64,000 nt of DNA from Nocardia alni (GTDB lineage Bacteria > Actinomycetota > Actinomycetes > Mycobacteriales > Mycobacteriaceae), in NCBI RefSeq assembly GCF_019038435.1, contig NZ_JAGPOX010000002.1, forward strand, positions 124,001 through 188,000. Direction: 5' to 3'. Of the stretch, positions 50,306 to 59,110 are shown one piece after another (the first letter of the stretch is position 1; every line of letters begins with the position of its first letter). The notes beneath the pieces are model-generated. The model saw only the letters and a list, made by a program, of their open reading frames with translations, was not told the DNA's origin and ran no database searches. The translations under genes and the position numbers were made by a program.

Positions 50306-51028
50306 TCAGGCGAGCCACCCGCCGTCGATGACGAACTCCGCGCCCGTCACGTAGGCGGCGTCATCGCTGGCCAGATACACGACCGTCGGCGCGATCTCGG
50401 CGGGCTTGCCGATCCGGTGCAACGGAATCTGCGGTGGGACACCGGAATAGCCTGCCGTCATCGCGGTGGCGAATGTTCCCGGCACCACGGCGTTGACCCG
50501 AATTCCCTCGTCGGCCAACTCTTTCGCCGCCGATCTCGTGAGTCCGCGGATGCCGAATTTGGACGCGCTGTAGGCGCTCGATCCGGCCACGCCGCTGATC
50601 CCGGCGATGGAAGCCTGATTGATGATCGAGGGACCGTTCGCCGAACGTTTCAGGGTCGGAATGGCTGCCTGCATGCCGAGGAAGGTTCCGGTGAGATTGA
50701 CGGTGATCACCCTGTTCCATGCCTCCAGGCCGAAGTCCTCGATCCGCCCTCTGTCGACGATCCCCGCGTTGTTGACCAGTACGTCGAGGCCGCCGAACTC
50801 CTGGACGGCCACGCCCACCGCGGTGGACCACTGTTCCGGCTGGGTCACATCGAGGCTGGTGAACCGCACATCGGCGCCGAGTTCGGCCGCGAGGGCGCTG
50901 CCCTCCTCGCGCAGGATGTCACCGAATACGACCTTGGCCCCCGCCGCGAGGAGATGTCTGACGTATTCGGCGCCGAGTCCTCGTGCGCCACCCGACACCA
51001 ACGCGACCTTGCCTGCAAGCCTACTCAT
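50306..51028 (-). CDS. Short-chain dehydrogenase, FabG3/3-alpha,20-beta-HSD-like
   Basis: 240 residues, SDR with SGGARGLG (12-19), FGDILREEG, LDVTQPEQW and catalytic Tyr153/Lys157 in YSASK. The opening and the VFGDIL...LDVTQP segments strongly resemble mycobacterial Rv2002 (FabG3), a 3-alpha,20-beta-hydroxysteroid dehydrogenase; that comparison is from memory. It would oxidise or reduce a secondary alcohol with NAD(H). It is divergent from the carboxylic acid reductase, with an AT-rich operator right at its start codon. Confidence 0.93.
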   Translation of the reverse strand: MSRLAGKVALVSGGARGLGAEYVRHLLAAGAKVVFGDILREEGSALAAELGADVRFTSLDVTQPEQWSTAVGVAVQEFGGLDVLVNNAGIVDRGRIEDFGLEAWNRVITVNLTGTFLGMQAAIPTLKRSANGPSIINQASIAGISGVAGSSAYSASKFGIRGLTRSAAKELADEGIRVNAVVPGTFATAMTAGYSGVPPQIPLHRIGKPAEIAPTVVYLASDDAAYVTGAEFVIDGGWLA

Positions 51029-51060
51029 AATACAATTATCCTACTTCTATGTCTGAAGTA
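51029..51060. promoter_or_regulatory. Divergent promoter, SDR/carboxylic acid reductase
   Basis: ATAATACAATTATC begins within the SDR start codon; on the minus strand it reads GATAATTGTATTAT, the shared TAATTGTA core. The closeness to the start implies a very short leader for the SDR or a repressor site. Confidence 0.45.
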
Positions 51061-51108
51061 ATGATAGACGTTGGTATGCAAGGCTGACCTCGAGTACTGG
51101 AGGACCCC

Positions 51109-54100
51109 ATGTCCCAGCCGCCCCAGGCGTCCAACCCGTTCGGCGCCGATACGGCCGTGACCCGAGCCATATCCGCTGAACAGACGGTATCCGGCGTGCT
51201 CAGGTGCCTCGCTGCCGGCTACTTCGGCCGAACGGCTCTGTCGTGGCGGGGAGACGACGGCGGCTGGGAGTCCATGACCTATGCGGCCCTTGCGAACCGG
51301 GTCTTCGGGATAGCGTCGGCGTTCTCGGCGCGCCTGGGAGTCCGGCCCGGCGATCGTGTGGCCATGATCGGTTTCACCAGTGCGCAGTACACGCTGATAG
51401 ATCTGGCTGTCATCGGTCCCCTCGCCGCGGTTTCGGTACCGCTGCAGAACAATGCGGCGCTGTCGAACTGGGAACAGATACTGCGTGAGACCGAACCGCG
51501 CGTGATCGGCGTCTCCGCGGACGAACTCACCAAACTGGCGACCGTGCTGCGCGATATGGGACCGGAAGCCCGGCCGCGGGTGGTGGTCTTCGACGTACCG
51601 TCGCCGGAAGCGCAAGCCGCTGCGAGCATTCCGGGCCTCGAGGTCGTCACGCTGGAGGAGTTGGAGCAGCTCCGCGACGAGGCGGCCTTCCAGGAATGCG
51701 ACCCGGCTCAGCTATCGATGCTCATCTACACTTCCGGTAGCACCGGTACGCCCAAGGGCGCCATGTACGCGCAGCGGGCCATCGTGCGATGGCTTTTCGG
51801 CGGTTTCCCCCTGATCGGCGACGGGGAAGGCATTCGAAATTGGATCACCCTGAATTTTCTGCCGATGAGCCATGCCAGAGCGCGCAGCACCCTGTATCAA
51901 ACGCTCTCGAACGGCGGCACGGCATATTTCACCCGGCACAGCGACCTTTCTTCGCTGCTCGAAGACCTCGCCGAGGTACAGCCGAACCAGTTGCATTTCG
52001 TGCCGCGTATCTGGGAGATGCTCTACCAGGAACTCCAGGCCGACCGCAGCCGCGGTATCGACGAAGCCACGGCGTTGTCCGAATTGCGCCAGCGGTATTT
52101 CGGCGATCAACCGCTCCGCGCGTTCACCGGCTCGGCTCCCACCTCGTCGGAGGTGGCGGATTTCGTCGAGCGACTCGTCCGCGCGACCCTGACCGAGGGG
52201 TACGGTTCCACCGAGGCCGGTGCGATCCTGCGCAATGGACATGTGATGAGGCCCCCGGTCAACGCCTACAAACTCCTCGACGTGCCCGAACTCGGGTATT
52301 ACGGCACCGACCGCCCATTCCCGCGCGGCGAACTGCTGGTCAAGACCGAATACATGTTCATGGGCTACTACCGCCGACCCGAATTGACCGAGACGGCTTT
52401 CGACGACGACGGCTACTACCGGACCGGCGACATCATGGCCCAGGTCGGGCCGGACGAGCTTCGGTATCTGGACCGCCGCAACAACGTCATCAAACTGTCC
52501 CAGGGCGAATTCATCACGATCTCGTACGTGGAATCCACTCTGACCGTCGCGCCGATTCGTCAGATGTACGTCTATGGGAACAGCGCTCGGCCGTATCTCC
52601 TCGGCGTGGCGGTACCCACCGGGGAAGCGATCGCTCGCGCCGGTGGCGACCTGGATTCCTTGCGAACGGATATCGTCGCGGCCATTCGTGAGATCGGCGA
52701 GACCGCGGGGCTGACGTCGGCGGAGACTCCTCGCGACGTCATCGTCGAGACGACGCCCTTTTCGCTGTCCAACGGGCTGCTCACCGGAATCGGGAAATTG
52801 GCACGCCCTCAGCTCAAGCAGCATTACGGCGACCGACTGGAGTCTCTCTACGCCGACTTGGCCGGCGAGCGCGACCGAAGGCTGCGTGCCGCTCACGAAA
52901 ACTCCGGGAGCAGAACGGTTCTCGACACTGTCATCGACGTGGTCGCGGCGCTGCTGGACCTTCGGGACGGTGAGATCGTCCCGGCTTCTCGATTCATCGA
53001 TCTCGGCGGGGATTCGCTCAATGCGCTGACCCTCGGCTCGACGCTGCACGACATCTTCGATGTGAAAGTTCCTGTCGGGCTGATCACCTCACCCGCGACG
53101 GACCTCGGCTCACTCGCCGCATTTCTCGAAAACCCCGAACTCGCGCGGCCGACCGTCGAATCGGTGCACGGCGAGGACAGCGACAGCCTCCGCGCGAGCG
53201 ACCTCACCGTCGACAAGCTCATCGACGCCGAAATACTCGCGAACGCCACCACACTGCCCGCCGCGGCGCACACGCCACGCACGGTGCTGATCACCGGATC
53301 AACCGGCTTTCTGGGCCGGTACCTCGTGCTCGAATGGCTGCGGCATGCCGACGCCGACGTCGTCTGCCTTGTCCGGGCGAGCGATGACGCGGCCGCCCAG
53401 GCCCGGCTCGAAGCGGTCTTCGGCAACGAAGGGAGCGCCCTGCGCGAGGAGTTCGATTCGCTGTCGAAAGCGCGTCTGCGGGTCGTGGCCGGCGACAAGG
53501 ATGCTCCACAGCTCGGACTGGACGACGACACCTGGACCGAACTCACGCGGGACGTCGAACTCATCGTCGATTCCGGGGCGCTGGTCAACCACGTCCTGCC
53601 CTATCGAGAACTGTTCGGCCCCAACGTACTCGGCACCGCGGAGCTGATCCGTCTCGCACTCACCGGTGTCCGCAAGCGGTATGTGTACATTTCCACGGTG
53701 GGCGTCGGCAGCCAGATTCCGCGTGACTCTTTCGTCGAGGATGCCGATATTCGCGCGGTCAGCCCGGTGCGCCGGATCGAGGCCGGCTATGCCAGTGGTT
53801 ACGCCAACAGTAAGTGGGCCGGTGAGGTGTTGCTCCGCGACGCACATGACCGGTTCGGGCTCCCGGTCACCGTATTCCGGTGCGACATGATCCTGGCCAA
53901 TGCGCGTGACACCGGCCAGATCAACGTGCCGGACATGTTCACCCGTCTGCTGCAGAGCGTCCTGGCAACCGGCCTGGCGCCGGACTCGTTCCATCCGCTC
54001 GCCGCCGACGGTTCCCGGGCCCGCGCACATCACGACGCCCTGCCCGTCGACTTTCTGGCGTCGGCGATCCGTGCGCTGAGCCAGGCGGACGACTATCGCA

Positions 54101-54453
54101 CCTACCATGCGATGAACCCGCACGAGGATGGCATCGGCTTCGACCGATACATCGATTGGCTTGTCGCCCATGGGGAAGCGATCACCCGGGTCGGGGATTA
54201 CAAGACGTGGTTCCAGAGGTTCAGCGCCGCCGTCGAGACGTTGCCCGATCGGCGGAAGCATCACTCTGTCCTGCCATTGCTGCACAACTACGTCGAACCG
54301 ATCCCACCGTCCCTCGGCGCCGGTGCGCCCGCCGATCGTTTCCGGGACGCGGTTCGCGGCGCGGAACTCGAAGGCGCGCAGGATATTCCCCACATCACCC
54401 CCGAGATCATCGATAACTACGCGCGTAGTCTTCGTGCCCTCGACCTGATCTGA
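51109..54453 (+). CDS. car: Carboxylic acid reductase
   Basis: 1114 residues in the order adenylation, carrier and reductase. Adenylation: YTSGSTGTPKG (207-217), EGYGSTEAG, YRTGD and the Lys-bearing GIGKLARPQL. Carrier: LGGDSLNAL with phosphopantetheine Ser636. Reductase: TGSTGFLG (729-736) and the YxxxK pair Tyr898/Lys902. CARs reduce acids to aldehydes with ATP and NADPH after phosphopantetheinylation. The length is about 60 residues below the well-known Nocardia enzyme. GGAGG precedes ATG 51109. Its presence beside degradative aldehyde dehydrogenases is unusual. No phosphopantetheinyl transferase gene lies in the window. Confidence 0.95.
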   Translation: MSQPPQASNPFGADTAVTRAISAEQTVSGVLRCLAAGYFGRTALSWRGDDGGWESMTYAALANRVFGIASAFSARLGVRPGDRVAMIGFTSAQYTLIDLAVIGPLAAVSVPLQNNAALSNWEQILRETEPRVIGVSADELTKLATVLRDMGPEARPRVVVFDVPSPEAQAAASIPGLEVVTLEELEQLRDEAAFQECDPAQLSMLIYTSGSTGTPKGAMYAQRAIVRWLFGGFPLIGDGEGIRNWITLNFLPMSHARARSTLYQTLSNGGTAYFTRHSDLSSLLEDLAEVQPNQLHFVPRIWEMLYQELQADRSRGIDEATALSELRQRYFGDQPLRAFTGSAPTSSEVADFVERLVRATLTEGYGSTEAGAILRNGHVMRPPVNAYKLLDVPELGYYGTDRPFPRGELLVKTEYMFMGYYRRPELTETAFDDDGYYRTGDIMAQVGPDELRYLDRRNNVIKLSQGEFITISYVESTLTVAPIRQMYVYGNSARPYLLGVAVPTGEAIARAGGDLDSLRTDIVAAIREIGETAGLTSAETPRDVIVETTPFSLSNGLLTGIGKLARPQLKQHYGDRLESLYADLAGERDRRLRAAHENSGSRTVLDTVIDVVAALLDLRDGEIVPASRFIDLGGDSLNALTLGSTLHDIFDVKVPVGLITSPATDLGSLAAFLENPELARPTVESVHGEDSDSLRASDLTVDKLIDAEILANATTLPAAAHTPRTVLITGSTGFLGRYLVLEWLRHADADVVCLVRASDDAAAQARLEAVFGNEGSALREEFDSLSKARLRVVAGDKDAPQLGLDDDTWTELTRDVELIVDSGALVNHVLPYRELFGPNVLGTAELIRLALTGVRKRYVYISTVGVGSQIPRDSFVEDADIRAVSPVRRIEAGYASGYANSKWAGEVLLRDAHDRFGLPVTVFRCDMILANARDTGQINVPDMFTRLLQSVLATGLAPDSFHPLAADGSRARAHHDALPVDFLASAIRALSQADDYRTYHAMNPHEDGIGFDRYIDWLVAHGEAITRVGDYKTWFQRFSAAVETLPDRRKHHSVLPLLHNYVEPIPPSLGAGAPADRFRDAVRGAELEGAQDIPHITPEIIDNYARSLRALDLI

Positions 54454-54466
54454 CGGCCGACCGAAC

Positions 54467-54501
54467 ACGAGGGCCGGGATCGATCCGATCCCGGCCCTCG
54501 T
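54467..54501. terminator. Bidirectional intrinsic terminator
   Basis: A 16-bp inverted repeat (54467-54482 with 54486-54501) and a three-base loop between the convergent CAR and aldehyde dehydrogenase genes. The innermost pairs probably open to enlarge the loop. Confidence 0.88.
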
Positions 54502-54519
54502 CTTCGTATTCAGGCGGGC

Positions 54520-55920
54520 TCAGGCCCAGCCGTAGGTCTTGATATTGGCGAACTGATCCATCCCGGATCGGCCGAGTTCGCGTCCCACGCCCGAGGCCTT
54601 CGTTCCGCCGAACGGGATTTCGATGGGTGCGCCCAGGAAGGCGTTGATTCCGACGCCGCCGGTGTCCAGGAGCCCGGCGACGCGGCGGGCCTCGTCGAGA
54701 TCCTCGGAGAACACGCTGCCGCCGAGACCGAACTTCGTGTCGTTCGCCAGTGCGACCGCCGCCTCCGCGCCCGGCACACGCCAGATGATGCCCAGTGGCC
54801 CGAACGCTTCCTCGTGATAGACCCGCATCGCCGGGGTGACATCGGTGATGACCGCGGGCTGGAAGAACGCGCCGGGGCCCTCGACCCGTCCGCCCGGCAC
54901 GAGCACGGTCGCGCCCTTGTCGATCGCGTCCTGGTACTGGCTCTGCAACAGCTCGGCGGCGGCCGTGCTGGACATCGGCCCGACCGTGGTCTCGGGATCG
55001 AAGGGATCGCCCAGCTTCTGGCCTCGGAAGATCTCGGTGAATTGCGCGATGAACTCGTCGGCGACCTTATCGGTCACGATGACCCGCTTCGGGAGTGCGC
55101 ACGCCTGCCCCCCGATGATCAGACGGCAGGTCGCGGCGGTGGCCGCCGCCTTCGCGACGTCGGCGTCGTCGAGCACGATGAACGCGTCGGAGCCGCCGAG
55201 TTCGAGCACGACGGGTTTGATGTGGCGGCCGGCCTGCTCGCCCACGATCGATCCGGCTCGATCCGAGCCGGTCAGCGTGACCGCGCGGACCCGGTGATCG
55301 GCTAGCAGGTTCGAGATCTGCTCGGTCGAGGCCAGGAGCGTCTGGTAGGCGCCCGCCGGGAATCCGGCGCGCAGGAAGATCTCGTCGAACATCGTCGTGG
55401 AGCCCGCACATGCCTCGGCGGGTTTGACCAGCACGGTGTTGCCGAGCATGAGGTTCGGCACGGCCGCTCGCATGGCCTGGAACAGGGGTGCGTTCCAGGG
55501 TTCGATGCCGAGCACCACCCCGACCGGCTCCCGGCGCGCGATGGCCCGGGACAGACCGGGCACCTCGATCTCCTCGTCCGCGAGCAGTTCGGCGGCGTGC
55601 TTCGCGTAGTACCGGAACATATCGATGGCGCCGACTCCCTCGGCCGTCGAATGCGGCAGGATCTTGCCCATTTCGAGGGTCGCCTGCCGGGCGAGCTGGG
55701 GCAGCTCGGCCTCCATCAGATCGGCGACGACGTGGAATAGCCGAATACGCTCGTCCAGCGACACCTCTCGCCAGGCCGAGTAGGCGCTGTGGGCCGCCGC
55801 CAGTTTCGTCTCGACCTCCGTGTCGGTCAGCGGATCCCACTCGCGGATCACCTCACCGGTCGCCGGATTGATCGTCCGGTACCGGCTCGTGACGGGCCGG
55901 GATGCGGATACTACGGACAT
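54520..55920 (-). CDS. Aldehyde dehydrogenase (succinate-semialdehyde type)
   Basis: 466 residues, ALDH superfamily. PWNAPL, LTGSDRAG, general base in LELGGSDAF and catalytic Cys in GGQACALPKR are all present. The GSDAF and RYRTINPATGEV segments are typical of succinate-semialdehyde dehydrogenase-like enzymes. It oxidises aldehydes to acids with NAD(P). It is convergent with the CAR, which makes the reverse kind of product, and divergent from an alcohol dehydrogenase. The physiological aldehyde is unknown. Confidence 0.94.
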   Translation of the reverse strand: MSVVSASRPVTSRYRTINPATGEVIREWDPLTDTEVETKLAAAHSAYSAWREVSLDERIRLFHVVADLMEAELPQLARQATLEMGKILPHSTAEGVGAIDMFRYYAKHAAELLADEEIEVPGLSRAIARREPVGVVLGIEPWNAPLFQAMRAAVPNLMLGNTVLVKPAEACAGSTTMFDEIFLRAGFPAGAYQTLLASTEQISNLLADHRVRAVTLTGSDRAGSIVGEQAGRHIKPVVLELGGSDAFIVLDDADVAKAAATAATCRLIIGGQACALPKRVIVTDKVADEFIAQFTEIFRGQKLGDPFDPETTVGPMSSTAAAELLQSQYQDAIDKGATVLVPGGRVEGPGAFFQPAVITDVTPAMRVYHEEAFGPLGIIWRVPGAEAAVALANDTKFGLGGSVFSEDLDEARRVAGLLDTGGVGINAFLGAPIEIPFGGTKASGVGRELGRSGMDQFANIKTYGWA

Positions 55921-55942
55921 CGTTGACTCCTTGTTGCCTACA

Positions 55943-55992
55943 CACTGTTGCAGTGGTGGCTATCACAATACTAGATTGATTAGCAGTACCAT
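55943..55992. promoter_or_regulatory. Divergent promoter, ALDH/alcohol dehydrogenase
   Basis: It holds the palindrome CACTG-TTG-CAGTG (55943-55955), TATCACAATA (55961-55970; minus strand TATTGTGATA, shared core) and AGTACCATATAG (about 55984-55995), a TACYAT-type hexamer for the plus-strand gene. Confidence 0.5.
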
Positions 55993-56018
55993 ATAGAGAC
56001 TCGGAAGTGGTGTTGTAC

Positions 56019-57119
56019 ATGAAAGCAGCTGTCATCAGCGCGATCGGCGAACCGTTCGTCGTCCGCGAGGATCTGACCCTCGACGATCCGCTGGGCCGGG
56101 AGATCCTGGTCGATGTGAAGGCCAGCGGCCTGTGTCACAGCGATATCTATGTGGCGACCCAGCCCGGTCTCGGCACGCCGGTGCCCATCATCCTCGGTCA
56201 CGAGGTCTCGGGTGTCGTGCGGGCGATCGGGCCGGACGTCACCGAGTTCGCGGTGGGCGATCACATCGTCGCCTGCCTCGACGGCTTCTGCGGTACGTGC
56301 GACCGGTGTGTGGTCGGCGAGACGAACCTGTGCCGCAACTACCCCACCGGCACTCAGCGCACGCCCGACCAGCCGCCGCGGATGCGCCTCGGGGGTGAGC
56401 CGATCGGTCAGTTCTCGGAGATCTCGGGTTTCGCCGAACAGGTGCTGCTGCACGAGAACAACGCGGTGAAGGTGCCCGTCGAGGTGCCCTTCCCGCAGGC
56501 CGCGCTGCTCGGTTGCGGCGTCACCACCGGCGCGGGGGCCGCGATCAACTCGGCGGGTATCCGGGTCGGTGACAACGTCGCGGTGATCGGTTGCGGCGGT
56601 GTGGGTCTCAATACGATCCAGGGCGCGGCCCTGGCCGGCGCCCGCAAGATCATCGGCATCGACCTGCTGCCGGACAAGCTCGAGCTGGCCAAGAAGTTCG
56701 GCGCCACGCACGTGGTGAACCCGGCCGAGCAGGATGCGGTGGAGGCGGTGCGGGAGCTCACCGGCGGCGGTGTCGATCATTCCTTCGAGGTCATCGGCAA
56801 CATCAAGAAGACGCTCCAGCAGGCGGTGGGGATGCTGGCGCAGGGCGGCACGGCGTACATCGTCGGCGCGCAGGCGCCGACGGAGGTCATGGACCTCAGC
56901 CCGGCCGATCTGCTGTTCAACAAGACGGCGGTGCGCGGCGTCTACATGGGCGGCACCAACTTCAAGCGGGACATCCCGATGTATGCAGAGCTGTATCTGC
57001 AGGGCCGTTTCAATCTCGACGACCTGCTCTCCCGCACGATCAGCATCCACGACGTCAACAAGGCGTACGAGGAACTCGCCCAGGGCGGTATCGCCCGATC
57101 GGTGATCACCTCCTTCTGA
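56019..57119 (+). CDS. Zinc-dependent alcohol dehydrogenase (MDR)
   Basis: 366 residues. Catalytic-zinc ligands are Cys39 in GLCHSD, His in GHEVSG and a Cys in LGCGVT; the structural zinc set lies in CGTCDRCVVGETNLC. The coenzyme motif is GCGGVGLN and an Asp in IGIDLLPDK prefers NAD. It is of the class III/actinobacterial Rxn05-like type and oxidises primary or secondary alcohols. ATG 56019 is preferred; GTG 56007 lies too close to the GGAAG ribosome site. An amidohydrolase gene follows after 174 bases. Confidence 0.94.
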   Translation: MKAAVISAIGEPFVVREDLTLDDPLGREILVDVKASGLCHSDIYVATQPGLGTPVPIILGHEVSGVVRAIGPDVTEFAVGDHIVACLDGFCGTCDRCVVGETNLCRNYPTGTQRTPDQPPRMRLGGEPIGQFSEISGFAEQVLLHENNAVKVPVEVPFPQAALLGCGVTTGAGAAINSAGIRVGDNVAVIGCGGVGLNTIQGAALAGARKIIGIDLLPDKLELAKKFGATHVVNPAEQDAVEAVRELTGGGVDHSFEVIGNIKKTLQQAVGMLAQGGTAYIVGAQAPTEVMDLSPADLLFNKTAVRGVYMGGTNFKRDIPMYAELYLQGRFNLDDLLSRTISIHDVNKAYEELAQGGIARSVITSF

Positions 57120-57293
57120 GCACCACCCACATGCCGCGGTCGGCGTGGTGCGCACGCGCGCCGCGCCGACCGTCTCCCACAACCGGCAACTCGTGTCGAC
57201 GCATGCCACTGGTACGCGAATAGATGCGTCGCACAACATTATTCAGATCGCCGCCGCTTCCCGCGACCGCGATGTGCGAACAGGAGCAAGGAT
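57120..57293. other. Gap without recognisable gene
   Basis: 174 bases between the alcohol dehydrogenase and the amidohydrolase. Aside from CACAACATTATTC near 57231-57243, which loosely recalls the shared AT-rich element, and an AGGAG ribosome site at 57282-57286, nothing is recognised. Confidence 0.45.
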
Positions 57294-59018
57294 ATGACGA
57301 GCGCGCAGTTCGATCTCGTGATCCGCGGTGGCGACGTGCACGACGGGGACGGGGGCGCCCCGATCACGGCCGATGTCGCGGTGCTGGACGGGAAGATCGC
57401 GGAGATCGGAGATGTCCGCGGGGCCGGACGGGAGGAGATCGATGCGCGCGGGCAGATCGTGACCCCGGGCTTCGTCGATATCCATACCCACTACGACGGT
57501 CAGGCGGTGTGGGACGACAGCATCGCGCCGTCGGCCTGGCACGGCGTCACCACCGTGCTGATGGGCAACTGTGGCGTCGGATTCGCACCCTGTAAGCCGG
57601 AGAACCGCAAGGGACTGATCGACCTGATGGAGGGTGTCGAGGACATCCCCGCGCCCGTCATGCACGAGGGATTGCCGTGGAACTGGGAGAGTTTCGGTGA
57701 TTACCTCGACGTGCTGGAGGGCAGGAGCTGGGACATCGACGTGTGCGCGCTGCTGCCGCACGCGCCGCTGCGGGTGTACGTCATGGGCGATCGCGCGCTG
57801 CGGCTCGAGCCCGCCACCCCCGACGACGTGGCCGAAATGCGCCGGCTCGTCGCGGAGGCCGTGCGGGCCGGCGCGTTCGGAGTCTCGACCTCACGCTCGA
57901 CCGCCCACCGCAATCTCGCCGGTGAGTTCACCCCCACCCTGCTGGCCCGCGAACGGGAGCTGGTCGGTCTCGCGCAGGGCATGGCCGACGGGGGACGCGG
58001 CTTCCTGGAGTTCGTCGCCGAGGTGCAGGACCCGGACGTGATCGGCGAATTCGAGATGATGCGCCGGGCGTTGCGGAAATCGGGGCGGCCGGGCGTCTAC
58101 AGCCTCGTGCAGAGCGGGCAGATCGGGGCCGACGGCAAGGATCTGTGGCGGGATCTGATGGAGTACTCGGACGAGGTATCGGCACAGGGCGTCGATCTGC
58201 GGCCGGTCGTGGCCCCGCGGTCGGTGGGACTGCTGCTCGGGCTCGAGGGCAGTCAGCATCCGTTCGCCGGCACGGCCACCTATCACGGCATGGCCCACCT
58301 TCCCCTCGCCGAGCGCGTGGCGCGGATGAGTGACCCGCGGGTCAAGGAGCAGATCCTCGCCGAGGATCGTTTCGAGTTCAGCGGCTGGGCGCTGCTGAAG
58401 AACCTCACCTACGAGCGCATGTACCGGTTCGGGAACCCGCCCAACTACACCCCCGATACGGCCGACTCGCTGGCGGCGATCGCGCAGCGGGCGGGTCGTC
58501 GTCCCGAGGACGTCGCCTACGACGTGCTGCTCGAGGACGACGGCCTGGGATTCATCCACGTCCCGTTCGCGAACTACGCCAGCGGAGACCTGCGCACGTG
58601 CGAGGAGATGCTGGCCAACCCCCGCTCGATCATGGGATTGGGCGACGGTGGCGCGCACGTCGGATTCATCCTCGACGCCGGATTCCAGACCTGGATGCTG
58701 ACGTACTGGGTCAAGGAGCGTGGCGTGCTGGAGGTCGGCGAGGCCGTGCGCCGGATGACCTCGGACACCGCCGATGTGATGGGACTGCGCGATCGCGGGC
58801 GGATCCGGCGCGGGCTGCGCGCGGACCTCAACGTCATCGACCTCGATCAGCTGGCGTTCGGCTCGCCGTATGCCGCCTACGACCTGCCGAAGGGTGGTCG
58901 GCGGCTGCTGCAGAAGGCGGCCGGATACACAGCTACCGTCGTCGCGGGAGAGGTCACCTACCGCGATGGCGAGGCCACCGGCGCCCGTCCCGGCAGGCTG
59001 GTTCGATCTGCCGGCTGA
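57294..59018 (+). CDS. Amidohydrolase family, N-acyl-D-amino-acid deacylase-like
   Basis: 574 residues. LVIRGGDVHDGDG opens the composite beta-sandwich, PGFVDIHTHYDGQ carries the metal-binding His pair, and GLGDGGAHVGF holds the catalytic Asp; RGLRADLNVIDLD closes the sandwich. It belongs to the D-aminoacylase/amidohydrolase_3-like branch, where many members in actinomycete catabolic clusters have unknown substrates. AGGAG lies seven bases before ATG 57294. Hydrolysis of a cyclic amide or lactone is possible. Confidence 0.9.
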   Translation: MTSAQFDLVIRGGDVHDGDGGAPITADVAVLDGKIAEIGDVRGAGREEIDARGQIVTPGFVDIHTHYDGQAVWDDSIAPSAWHGVTTVLMGNCGVGFAPCKPENRKGLIDLMEGVEDIPAPVMHEGLPWNWESFGDYLDVLEGRSWDIDVCALLPHAPLRVYVMGDRALRLEPATPDDVAEMRRLVAEAVRAGAFGVSTSRSTAHRNLAGEFTPTLLARERELVGLAQGMADGGRGFLEFVAEVQDPDVIGEFEMMRRALRKSGRPGVYSLVQSGQIGADGKDLWRDLMEYSDEVSAQGVDLRPVVAPRSVGLLLGLEGSQHPFAGTATYHGMAHLPLAERVARMSDPRVKEQILAEDRFEFSGWALLKNLTYERMYRFGNPPNYTPDTADSLAAIAQRAGRRPEDVAYDVLLEDDGLGFIHVPFANYASGDLRTCEEMLANPRSIMGLGDGGAHVGFILDAGFQTWMLTYWVKERGVLEVGEAVRRMTSDTADVMGLRDRGRIRRGLRADLNVIDLDQLAFGSPYAAYDLPKGGRRLLQKAAGYTATVVAGEVTYRDGEATGARPGRLVRSAG

Positions 59019-59038
59019 GGTGGAACAGGAGCTCCCTT

Positions 59039-59080
59039 TAATTATGTTATAACTTGCTAGTAGGATAATTGTAGGTTGAT
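59039..59080 (+). promoter_or_regulatory. Promoter/operator of the second GMC operon
   Basis: TAATTATGTTATA (59039-59051) and ATAATTGTAGG (59065-59075) stand in tandem; each matches a version of the shared element. The GMC start is at 59111. Confidence 0.52.
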
Positions 59081-59110
59081 TAGCTAGCGGGACAGGTGCG
59101 GGAGACACTC

